Shown in pieces: positions 6,713 to 14,254 of a DNA stretch of 64,000 bases (position 1 is its first letter; each line of letters begins with the position of its first letter). The translations under genes were made by a program, and so were the position numbers. Origin of the DNA: Euryarchaeota archaeon UBA62 (GTDB lineage Archaea; Thermoplasmatota; Poseidoniia; Poseidoniales; Thalassarchaeaceae); contig DAPJ01000005.1 in the NCBI GenBank assembly GCA_002502095.1, forward strand, positions 151,407 through 215,406. Direction: 5' to 3'. The notes below the pieces were generated by a model. That model was not told where the DNA came from and did not search any database. It was given only the letters and a program-made list of their open reading frames with translations.

Positions 6713-8215
6713 TTAAACACCGCTCGGAGATACCCATGTACCGAATGAGTCACTAAGTACTTGATTTATCTCACCCACTGTACAATTAGATTTGACTGCA
6801 TCTATGATGAAGTCCATTAGATTATCATCTGATTGGCAAGCTTTTCCGAGTCTATCCAAGGATTGTTTAACATGTTCATTATTCCTCTCGGATCTAAATT
6901 TTTTCAATGATAATACCTGATTCTCAGCGAGCCTAGAGTCCAATATCTGACCTTCAATAGAGTCCTCTTCTTGCTGATTGACATTAACTCCTATGACCTT
7001 CATTGAACCCTCCTCTATTGAATTAAGATGCTTCCATGCACTCTCGTGGATCATCCTCTGTTGGATACCCGATCTAACTCCTGATAATGCACCTCCATGA
7101 GACTCTATTTTTTCTATTAATTCAAAGGATTTTTTGACAATATTAGATGTCATTTCCTCGACTACATATGAGCCAGCTAGAGGATCGACATGATTTGCAA
7201 CTCCTGTTTCAGAGGCTAATATTTGCTGAGTTCTTAGTGCGATTGTAACAGCCTCATCTGTTGGCAGTCCTATGGCTTCATCATAGCTGTTAGTATGGAG
7301 TGATTGAGTGCCTCCTAAAACTGCTGAGAGTGCTTGATACGAGACTCTTACTATGTTGTTGAAGGGTTGCTGAGCAGTTAGGGTAGCTCCTGCCGTTTGT
7401 GTATGGAACCTGAGCATGGCCGATTTAGGATTTTTTGGTTCGAATCGACTAGTTATCAGTTCATACCAAATCTTTCTAGCCGCACGGAATTTTGAGACTT
7501 CTTCTAAAATATTATTTTGACAAGCAAAGAAGAATGAGATTCTAGGCGCGAAATCATCTACTGACATTCCACTATCGATGGCATTTTTTACATACTCAAT
7601 TCCATTTAAAACTGTAAGGGCTACTTCCTCAACAGCTGTACATCCAGCTTCTCTCATATGGTATCCACTTACTGAAATTGTATTCCATGACGGTGCATTT
7701 TTAGTGCTCCAATTCATCAAATCAGATGTCAGTCTCATAGATGCTTCTGGAGGGTAAATGTAGAGTCCACGAGCAATGTATTCTTTTAGAATATCATTTT
7801 GAACCGTTCCTCTGAGATTTTTCCTGTCTACTCCCTGCTCATCGGCAACTGCAACATACAATGCAAGCAAGGTAGTGGCTGGAGCATTGATTGTCATTGA
7901 TGTTGAGACGGTGGAGAGATCTATTCCGTCAAATAATACTCTCATATCAGAAATAGAATCGATTGGTACACCTACTTTCCCTACTTCTCCTAAAGACCTC
8001 TCATTATCAGAGTCGAGACCTAGTTGGGTGGGTAAATCAAATGCTACGGAGAGACCGGTTTGTCCCTGTTCTAGCAATAATCTGAATCTTTCATTGGTCT
8101 GTTTAGCAGTAGAAAAACCAGCATATTGCCTCATTGTCCAAAGCTTGGTTCTATACATGTCGGGATATATTCCACTAGTATACGGTGGTTTACCGGCTTC
8201 TAAATTTTCATCCAT
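6713..8215 (-). CDS. mcmA1: Methylmalonyl-CoA mutase, large (substrate-binding) subunit
   Basis: Coenzyme B12-dependent isomerisation of methylmalonyl-CoA and succinyl-CoA. The 500 residues cover only the TIM-barrel half: TMRQYAGFSTAKQTNERF (27-44) and LSVAFDLPTQLGLDSD (55-70) bind CoA, and RFHTQTAGATLTAQQPFNN is the characteristic active-site stretch. The B12-binding domain (DxHxxG) is absent and must be a separate small subunit outside the window, the usual archaeal arrangement. Start ATG at 8215; a perfect palindrome lies just upstream. Confidence 0.94.
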   Translation of the reverse strand: MDENLEAGKPPYTSGIYPDMYRTKLWTMRQYAGFSTAKQTNERFRLLLEQGQTGLSVAFDLPTQLGLDSDNERSLGEVGKVGVPIDSISDMRVLFDGIDLSTVSTSMTINAPATTLLALYVAVADEQGVDRKNLRGTVQNDILKEYIARGLYIYPPEASMRLTSDLMNWSTKNAPSWNTISVSGYHMREAGCTAVEEVALTVLNGIEYVKNAIDSGMSVDDFAPRISFFFACQNNILEEVSKFRAARKIWYELITSRFEPKNPKSAMLRFHTQTAGATLTAQQPFNNIVRVSYQALSAVLGGTQSLHTNSYDEAIGLPTDEAVTIALRTQQILASETGVANHVDPLAGSYVVEEMTSNIVKKSFELIEKIESHGGALSGVRSGIQQRMIHESAWKHLNSIEEGSMKVIGVNVNQQEEDSIEGQILDSRLAENQVLSLKKFRSERNNEHVKQSLDRLGKACQSDDNLMDFIIDAVKSNCTVGEINQVLSDSFGTWVSPSGV

Positions 8216-8227
8216 TTGCGGAACCTC

Positions 8228-8247
8228 GGATACACTCGAGTGTATCC
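8228..8247. promoter_or_regulatory. Perfect 20-base palindrome upstream of mcmA
   Basis: The two half-sites GGATACACTC and GAGTGTATCC are exact reverse complements with no spacer. It lies 13-32 bases upstream of the mcmA ATG, in the 62-base gap after the preceding gene. Position and perfect symmetry suggest a dimeric repressor site; in RNA it would also form a hairpin in the leader or act as a stop for the upstream gene. Confidence 0.55.
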
Positions 8248-8277
8248 AACAGGGAGTAGGAAATGAATTATGCGTAT

Positions 8278-9018
8278 TCAGCGCCTAACCGTGTATCCAT
8301 CTACAACCTTATTGAGAGTCTCTAGCTGATGTTCATCAATGACACCCTCTGAATGCTTGGAAATTAGGAAATCTTTGGCATCAGATACTGTTTGCCTTTC
8401 ACCCTTAGCCCAGATGGTTCCCAATAGGCTAGATCGATGTTCCTCATCGACGTTCAGGTCGACTAATAATCTCCTAACTTCGTACTTGTATTCCATATGT
8501 CGACTTCTATCAAGCCTCCTCTTTCTTTCAGCAGGCTGGAAAGAATTCTTAGTCCTCTTACCTCTTTTCTTAGGTGGAACAGATACTGTGGTCTTTTCTG
8601 AAGAGTCGGTAGTAATTGCCTTCTTAACTAAGGATTCCATGGCCCTTGCTCTACTTTTGTCAATTATGTCCTGAGCTTTTTTACTAGTGACATTTTCCTT
8701 AATTTCAGGCTCTGATGATTCTATTTTATCCCTCAGACCTATAGTTTTTCTTGAGTCTCCCAAAATATTTTTTTGAATAATTTCAGTAGAATCTAGTGTT
8801 TCATTACTCTTGGCTTTCGCAGTATCTTTGACCTTATCAGTAATATTATCGGAGGTATTTTTTGAAATTTTTCTAGGAACTGCAGGCTTAGATGGAGGTA
8901 ACTTAGGAGGCCTTTTACTCTCTATGGGTGGAGGATTTTTAGCTATTTTACTTGGTGTTGAAGAGGATTTACTAAACACATCACGAGGCTTAGCTCTCGG
9001 CTTTCTTCTTCTCTGCAC
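8278..9018 (-). CDS. Basic low-complexity protein of unknown function
   Basis: A 246-residue protein starting with GTG. Residues 1-150 are Lys/Pro/Ser-rich and probably disordered (RRRKPRAKPR, PPKLPPSKPAVPRK), with basic clusters such as PPKKRGKRTK. The last 80 residues look folded and helical (YEVRRLLVDLNVDEEHRSSLLGTIWAKGERQTVSDAKDFL split here only for reading). The basic tail suggests nucleic-acid binding, but I recognise no family. It follows kae1 by 52 bases on the same strand and could share its transcript. Confidence 0.72.
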   Translation of the reverse strand: MQRRRKPRAKPRDVFSKSSSTPSKIAKNPPPIESKRPPKLPPSKPAVPRKISKNTSDNITDKVKDTAKAKSNETLDSTEIIQKNILGDSRKTIGLRDKIESSEPEIKENVTSKKAQDIIDKSRARAMESLVKKAITTDSSEKTTVSVPPKKRGKRTKNSFQPAERKRRLDRSRHMEYKYEVRRLLVDLNVDEEHRSSLLGTIWAKGERQTVSDAKDFLISKHSEGVIDEHQLETLNKVVDGYTVRR

Positions 9019-9070
9019 TACACTATCTCCAATACTCCGCTATGAAGGCCTCTCATAAGACTTGGTACTA

Positions 9071-10078
9071 TCAAGTCCATGCTATCGTAGAAGAGTCGGT
9101 CCTCATGGATGGGTCAATAGCGCTTTCATCCAATTCTGTAATCCTCCCGGACTGAAGCTCTTTCCTACCTAATTCAGCAATCATGGTCCCATTGTCTATG
9201 CAGTACTGCTTTTCCGGCCAGAAGGATTGTCCTCCTCTTTCTTCGCACATGATCGCACTCATTTCACGTAGCCTTCCATTGCATGCAACACCTCCTCCTA
9301 AGAGTAATTCCGATTTTCCAGTATGGGCCATGGCCCTCTCAGCAACCTCAATACAACTAGAGAAAGCATGCTCTTGTAGCGAGTAACAAACCTGCTCCAA
9401 TGGTAGTTTCTTAGAGTGAAAAATTGCAGATGTCAATAGTCCTGAAAAGGCTAGGTCTGTACCATGTACTCCATATGGGAGAGTAAGTAGTTCTGACTCA
9501 TCTGCAGATATGTTTCCAGCCCATTTTTGAGATAGCTTCTCTATGGCTGGACCCCCTGGAAAAGCAATTCCATGGTTACGAGCAAATTTATCCAGCATAT
9601 TACCGATTCCAATATCCAGAGTCTCTCCGATAACCCTGTATCTATCTCCTGATCTAGCTATAACTTGTGTATTTCCTCCACTTGCGTATAGTAAAACTGG
9701 ATCATCGCAACCAGTCTGATTTCTTCCAACTTCGATATGTGCGACACAGTGGTTAACACCTATCAAGGGGGCCTTCCAGAAAGACGAAAGTGAACGGGCG
9801 ACTGAAGCTCCAATACGTAAGCAAGGACCAAGACCCGGGCCCTGGCTAAATGAGACGGCAACAATATCATCTTGACTGAAATCTTCCCTATTCATAAGAG
9901 AAGAAACGAGGTTTGGTGCGACTACAGAGTGATGATCGGCGGCTTCGCGTGGATGTATACCCCCTTCCTCTGGTTTGAATAATGCTGATTCGGATGAGTA
10001 TAGTTTTCCTGCTTCGTCAACAAAGCCTATAGAAAGTGTATGAGCGGTACTTTCGATGCCCACAATTAGTCCTGTCAC
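9071..10078 (-). CDS. kae1: tRNA N6-threonylcarbamoyladenosine transferase Kae1 (KEOPS)
   Basis: Catalytic subunit of KEOPS, which puts threonylcarbamoyl on A37 of ANN-decoding tRNAs. The ASKHA fold shows LIVGIESTAHTLSIG at the start, iron-binding His residues in NHCVAHIEVG, the LLYASGGNTQV strand and GGGVACNGRLR near the C-terminus. At 335 residues it has normal archaeal length and is not fused to the Bud32 kinase. Start is GTG at 10078. Divergent from hutI with only 49 bases between. Its partner Pcc1 is at 48.5 kb. Confidence 0.95.
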   Translation of the reverse strand: MTGLIVGIESTAHTLSIGFVDEAGKLYSSESALFKPEEGGIHPREAADHHSVVAPNLVSSLMNREDFSQDDIVAVSFSQGPGLGPCLRIGASVARSLSSFWKAPLIGVNHCVAHIEVGRNQTGCDDPVLLYASGGNTQVIARSGDRYRVIGETLDIGIGNMLDKFARNHGIAFPGGPAIEKLSQKWAGNISADESELLTLPYGVHGTDLAFSGLLTSAIFHSKKLPLEQVCYSLQEHAFSSCIEVAERAMAHTGKSELLLGGGVACNGRLREMSAIMCEERGGQSFWPEKQYCIDNGTMIAELGRKELQSGRITELDESAIDPSMRTDSSTIAWT

Positions 10079-10093
10079 GTATTTGCGAGAAGG

Positions 10094-10116
10094 GTAGTGC
10101 TTTCAAGCATCACTAC
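10094..10116. promoter_or_regulatory. Nested inverted repeats between kae1 and hutI
   Basis: Outer arms GTAGTG and CACTAC (10094-10099, 10111-10116) enclose an inner repeat TGCTT-TC-AAGCA (10098-10109). They fill the 49-base divergent gap, ending 11 bases before the hutI GTG. Placement suits an operator; the arms are short, so chance is possible. Confidence 0.3.
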
Positions 10117-10127
10117 TGTCGAGGGTC

Positions 10128-11417
10128 GTGCGAACGCTGGTGGTTAACTCTGGGGAAATAGCCCACATGTCCCATGGTGACACTACGAAACCCCTCATAG
10201 GTGAGGAAATGGGCGATAAAGATCTGAATGTCTACTCAAAAGGACTGGGGATTTTAGTTGAAGATGGGCTTATTCTGAGTATAGCAGACTCAGATGAGTT
10301 AATCTCTGAATATGCGTCATCTTGGGATAGAAATTCAGAAAAGTTAGGAGATATGAACATCATAGATGCAAATGGGGGAGCAATAGTACCTGGTTTTGTA
10401 GACTCACATACTCATTTGATATGGGACGGAGATAGAAGTAACGAGATGGCGCTTAGGCAAAGGGGCTTGACTTACTCAGATATCTCAAAATTAGGCGGAG
10501 GGATATCAAAGACCGTCGAAAGTACAAGAAGTTGTTCGATTGAGAAGTTAGTTGAGCTTGGAGTTCAGAGAGCCTCTAGTGCATTGAGACTGGGTACAAC
10601 TACTATGGAGGCAAAAAGTGGGTACGGCCTTAGTACCGAGTCTGAAATTAAATTACTAGAGGCTACAGAAAGAGTTAATCAAATTTCAGCATGTGATATT
10701 CAAGCAACTTGGTTAGGTGCGCATGATATACCTAAGAATAATGACAAGGAAGAATATATTGAAGAGTTAATCGGTAAGCAATTGTCGATGGTTGTACAGC
10801 AAGGTATTGCTAAGTGGGCAGATGTATTTTGTGAGCCCGGTTGGTTCACAGTAGATGATACAATTGAAATTATCACAGCTTCAAAGAAAATGGGATTGGA
10901 GTCCAGGATACATGCGGACGAATTTGTAGATTCTGGCGGACTTGATATTGCGGTCGAATTAGGTTCAATTAGCGCTGATCACGTAGCAAAGTCAGATGAT
11001 GATTCTCGAGCTAGGGCTCACGAAAGTGGAGTGATGCAGACTTTCCTCCCTGGGACTCAATACGTATTGGGCATGGATGAATTCCCTCCAATGAAAAAAT
11101 GTGTAGAAAATTCATGGGCCTTTTCCATTGCTTCAGACTTCAATCCTAACTGCAATACAATTTCTATGCCGTTCGTAGGTTCTCTTGCTACGCATAGGTG
11201 TGGCATCGATCCAATCACCGCTTTAGCTGCTAGCACAAGGAACCCATCAACTACATTGAAGAATAATGAAAATATAAATTTTGGAGTGATCTCAGAAAAC
11301 AATTCAGCATCATTTAACATTCTACATTCTAAGAAGGTTGAATCGTGGTGTCAATCGCCTGGAATGAATCCAATTTCCAAAACAGTTGCCAATGGCATTA
11401 TTGTAAAACATAATTAA
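10128..11417 (+). CDS. hutI: Imidazolonepropionase HutI
   Basis: Hydrolyses imidazolone-5-propionate to N-formimino-L-glutamate, step 3 of histidine breakdown. This amidohydrolase-fold protein (429 residues, start GTG) carries the metal motif VDSHTHL (about 96-102), the substrate segment TTTMEAKSGYGLSTESE, ATWLGAHDIP, RIHADEF with metal His, SADHVA, and ASDFNPNC. These are specific for HutI among amidohydrolases. The remaining hut genes lie 1.3 kb downstream on the other strand. Confidence 0.94.
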   Translation: MRTLVVNSGEIAHMSHGDTTKPLIGEEMGDKDLNVYSKGLGILVEDGLILSIADSDELISEYASSWDRNSEKLGDMNIIDANGGAIVPGFVDSHTHLIWDGDRSNEMALRQRGLTYSDISKLGGGISKTVESTRSCSIEKLVELGVQRASSALRLGTTTMEAKSGYGLSTESEIKLLEATERVNQISACDIQATWLGAHDIPKNNDKEEYIEELIGKQLSMVVQQGIAKWADVFCEPGWFTVDDTIEIITASKKMGLESRIHADEFVDSGGLDIAVELGSISADHVAKSDDDSRARAHESGVMQTFLPGTQYVLGMDEFPPMKKCVENSWAFSIASDFNPNCNTISMPFVGSLATHRCGIDPITALAASTRNPSTTLKNNENINFGVISENNSASFNILHSKKVESWCQSPGMNPISKTVANGIIVKHN

Positions 11418-11488
11418 TATTTGTGAAATTGTTAGAACTTATTGTTAGTATCATTACTACTATAACGATTTTACATAATGTAATAGAT

Positions 11489-11501
11489 TATTTTTTTCTT
11501 T
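11489..11501 (+). terminator. Possible T-rich terminator after hutI
   Basis: A run of T residues broken by a C starts about 73 bases past the hutI stop in AT-rich non-coding DNA. Archaeal terminators are typically short oligo-T tracts on the coding strand. No strong hairpin precedes it. Confidence 0.35.
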
Positions 11502-11539
11502 ACTCCGTTATGAACAGTGAAATGAAGCTACGCGGTTAA

Positions 11540-11559
11540 CTGATAATCCAGGTTATCAG
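11540..11559. repeat. Short inverted repeat in AT-rich gap
   Basis: CTGATAA and TTATCAG are perfect seven-base arms separated by six bases. It lies in the 259-base non-coding stretch between hutI and the mini zinc-ribbon gene (11418-11676), which otherwise holds only the T-run and a TATA-like box. It could be a regulator site; it is short enough to be chance. Confidence 0.3.
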
Positions 11560-11613
11560 AAATATTATTTTGAAATATTGATGTAACTTTAGCTCAGTAT
11601 AACGTTTTTACAG

Positions 11614-11622
11614 ATAAATAGG
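11614..11622 (+). promoter_or_regulatory. TATA box for the mini zinc-ribbon gene
   Basis: ATAAATAGG here is the same nine bases seen in front of metG (21412-21420). A start of transcription about 25 bases on would give a leader of some 35 bases before the ATG at 11677. Confidence 0.45.
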
Positions 11623-11676
11623 TAATTTGACCAAAACTCCCTTATCTGAGGCTACTTTAGTTGAGTATGTGGAAGC

Positions 11677-11832
11677 ATGAGCAGAAAGGTCAATGGATTC
11701 TGTTTAAAGTGTAAAACCTATGGTGAAATTATTGATTGTAGACTAGATCTGATGAAGAACGGTAGAACCCGTGCACATGGATTCTGTAGCCAGGAAGGAT
11801 GCGTGGGTAAGATTTCGAAAATTATCTCGTAG
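11677..11832 (+). CDS. 51-residue zinc-ribbon-like protein
   Basis: A small protein (MSRKVNGFCLKCKTYGEI at its start) with a CxxC pair, a basic linker (MKNGRTRAHG) and a second pair FCSQEGC, giving five cysteines in 51 residues. The shape resembles small one-knuckle zinc ribbons of the DUF5679 type (a single CxxC, KNGR turn, second Cys pair), though the second pair is CX4C. A TATA-like box lies upstream and a tRNA gene 43 bases downstream. Function unknown; nucleic-acid or protein binding is the usual guess. Confidence 0.65.
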   Translation: MSRKVNGFCLKCKTYGEIIDCRLDLMKNGRTRAHGFCSQEGCVGKISKIIS

Positions 11833-11875
11833 TAATGGAATCATTCATTGAGTAGAACGGGCTCGCATTATTACT

Positions 11876-11951
11876 GGGCTCGTGGTCTAGGGGTTATGAC
11901 GTCGCCTTGACATGGCGAAGATCGCAGGTTCAATTCCTGCCGAGCCCACCA
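11876..11951 (+). tRNA. tRNA-Val (anticodon GAC)
   Basis: Full cloverleaf: acceptor GGGCTCG pairs with CGAGCCC; the anticodon stem TCGCC/GGCGA holds loop TTGACAT with anticodon GAC (reads GUC/GUU); the T arm is GCAGG-TTCAATT-CCTGC. The discriminator base is A (11948) and CCA is encoded (11949-11951). No intron is present. Confidence 0.96.
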
Positions 11952-11979
11952 GTAACTTGTAAACTAATATTATAGTAAA

Positions 11980-12693
11980 TCAAGAATAGGATACTCTCAG
12001 TTTACCAGCACCCTTCGACTTTACATTTTCAATGGTAATTTTCGGTATCTGTGAAATATTTCCTACATGTGTCCCACCACATGGGCACAAATCAATATCC
12101 TCTATCTCCACGACTCTGAGCATACTTATGGAAGAAGGTATCCTATCCATAAAATTTGTATGCCTCATTTTATCATGACTTAGAATTTCTTCCCTCGACC
12201 ATTCATGAATTAGGACCTCGGCTCCTGCATTGATAACGTCATTAACTTGTAGCGATATTTCTTCAGCATCGAAAAGATCTCTGTCAGGGAACAATAAATC
12301 TATTCTTGTTGTATGATCACTAATCTGATTGCCTACTGTTTCAGCTTTGTACATGTCATTGGCTATTGCTGAAAAAACATGCTGTGCAGTATGCATCATT
12401 GTATTCCTATTCCTCCAAGATGAATCTATCTTACATTCAACTTTGTCACCCTCTCTAAATGACTCGGGACTGTCTAATGGATGCAGGATTCTATCTCCTG
12501 GTTTAACTTCGCCCATCTTACTAAATTTATCACCGGAGGTAATTGATCCCTTATCTCCGGGTTGTCCGCCACCTCTTGGATAGCAAAATGTCCTATCTAG
12601 GAAAATACCATCATCGATGATATCCGTAATTGTAGCCTCGAATACTGGAGGGTTTAGACCTGGGTGTTGGGTAAGGTGCATTTTTTCTTGCAT
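11980..12693 (-). CDS. alaX: Alanyl-tRNA trans-editing protein AlaX
   Basis: Free-standing editing domain related to AlaRS that hydrolyses mischarged Ser-tRNA(Ala) (possibly Gly). Zinc-binding motifs HTAQH (about 101-105) and CPCGGTH near residue 205 are intact, and the FCYPRGGGQPGDKG segment with its glycine motif marks the AlaX-M class (237 residues, no AlaRS C-terminal domain). It follows hutH by four bases on the same strand, so it may be read through from the hut transcript although unrelated in function. Start ATG at 12693; another at 12681 is possible. Confidence 0.92.
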   Translation of the reverse strand: MQEKMHLTQHPGLNPPVFEATITDIIDDGIFLDRTFCYPRGGGQPGDKGSITSGDKFSKMGEVKPGDRILHPLDSPESFREGDKVECKIDSSWRNRNTMMHTAQHVFSAIANDMYKAETVGNQISDHTTRIDLLFPDRDLFDAEEISLQVNDVINAGAEVLIHEWSREEILSHDKMRHTNFMDRIPSSISMLRVVEIEDIDLCPCGGTHVGNISQIPKITIENVKSKGAGKLRVSYS

Positions 12694-12697
12694 AAAA

Positions 12698-14224
12698 TCA
12701 CATAAAAATCCTAGTAAGATCCCCGTTCAATAATGACTCAGAAAGATTTTTTGTATCTTCGGATAATGCCCTATCCCCGTTAAGAGGCTTGACAATTCCC
12801 CTTGACCAAGCCAGAACTCTAGAAACACCATGACCGGGTTTTTCATCAATTCTATACATGGCCTCTGAAGCACAAATAATCTCATTTGAGATTACATTGG
12901 CTAGTAATCTAGTTGAGATCATTGTTCTGTAAGCTCCCGTAGCGCCCATTGATGCGTGGTCCTCCTTCCCCATGCTTACTGGAGTATTTGAGGTAGTAGC
13001 GGAGTTTGACAGCAGGTGTAACTCTGCTAAAACAGCAGCCGATGAGTATTGGATTATCATCAAACCACTTTCAAGGCCTTCATCCTTAGCTAAAAATGCG
13101 CTATGTCCACTCCATTTTGGATCTAAAATCTGGTTTATTCTTCTCTCTGAAATACTGGCAAGCTCATGACATGCTATGGAGATAGAATCACTACTCATTG
13201 CTATATACTGGCCATGAAAATTACCTCCAGAAATCACCTCTATGCTATCTCCCTCAGTGAACACAAGAGGATTGTCCGTTGAGCTGTTTATTTCGATTTC
13301 TAGAATTCTTCTAGATTCCCTTAGCATATCGATAACAGGCCCATGTACCTGGGGAGAGCACCTGATAGAGTATGCATCCTGGACCCTATCGCAGTTTACA
13401 TGAGAAATTTTTATCTCTGAATTTTCTAGTAATGACGATATCCTTGCTGCGGACAAAGTTTGACCCGGATGGGGCCTAGAATTGTGTATCCTTGGATCGA
13501 AAGGCTTGTGGGACCCTCTGATTGCCTCTACAGTGCAGGCAACAGAGGCATCAGAAGCAAAACAAAGCATATCCATATTATCCAAGGCCTCGCACATGAA
13601 TGCACACATCTGACTAGTCCCATTGATTAGAGAGAGCCCTTCTTTAGCGGCAGGGACTATTGGAGTAATTCCAGATTTCCTAAGTGCCTCATTAGAAGAC
13701 ATGAGGTCCCATTTGTTAGTTCCAGTCCTGAGGTTACACTTCCCTTCTCCCATCATACCTAACGCTAGGTGGGAGAGGGGGGCCAGATCTCCCGAAGCAC
13801 CTAGTGACCCTATTCTAGGTATTACAGGGCATACGCCATGGTTAATCATTGAAATGAGCGTATCAACTATTACCGGACGAGCACCAGAATTACCTCTACA
13901 AAGCGTATTTGCTCTAATCAGCATCATCATTAACGTGTGACGGTCTTCCATTGGTTCCCCGATTCCACACGCGTGGCTTCTAATTAGATTAGCTTGGAGC
14001 TGTTCTAATTTATCAGGTTCAATGGAAACAGATGAAAGAGCACCAAAACCGGTATTAATGCCATAGGTCACAGTCCCGTCCTTCAGAATCTTCGTTATCG
14101 CCTCTCTGGAAGAGTTCATTTTTTCTCTGGCTGATTGAGAAAGAGCTACCTTAGTTAGTCCCAAGCCAGTGTCCACGACGTCACGAATAGTTAGGGAATA
14201 TCCGTCTATCACGAGCTCTCTCAT
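12698..14224 (-). CDS. hutH: Histidine ammonia-lyase HutH
   Basis: Removes ammonia from histidine to give urocanate, step 1 of the pathway. The Ala-Ser-Gly that cyclises to the MIO cofactor is in GASGDLAPLSHL (A143-S-G145), with YGINTGFGAL near the N-terminus and a late active-site region (SAFLAKDEGLESGLM). I start at the ATG at 14224 (MRELVIDGYSLT), which aligns with the family start; a TTG at 14248 would add eight residues. 508 residues is normal. It lies 30 bases behind hutU. Confidence 0.95.
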   Translation of the reverse strand: MRELVIDGYSLTIRDVVDTGLGLTKVALSQSAREKMNSSREAITKILKDGTVTYGINTGFGALSSVSIEPDKLEQLQANLIRSHACGIGEPMEDRHTLMMMLIRANTLCRGNSGARPVIVDTLISMINHGVCPVIPRIGSLGASGDLAPLSHLALGMMGEGKCNLRTGTNKWDLMSSNEALRKSGITPIVPAAKEGLSLINGTSQMCAFMCEALDNMDMLCFASDASVACTVEAIRGSHKPFDPRIHNSRPHPGQTLSAARISSLLENSEIKISHVNCDRVQDAYSIRCSPQVHGPVIDMLRESRRILEIEINSSTDNPLVFTEGDSIEVISGGNFHGQYIAMSSDSISIACHELASISERRINQILDPKWSGHSAFLAKDEGLESGLMIIQYSSAAVLAELHLLSNSATTSNTPVSMGKEDHASMGATGAYRTMISTRLLANVISNEIICASEAMYRIDEKPGHGVSRVLAWSRGIVKPLNGDRALSEDTKNLSESLLNGDLTRIFM

Positions 14225-14254
14225 AGATTCCGGTAAGGGCGATAGCAAATAGAC

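Noticed and set aside
11611..11648. CAGATAA and TTATCTG, seven-base inverted arms 24 bases apart
   Set aside because: The long spacer and AT-rich setting make chance likely; one arm overlaps the TATA box.
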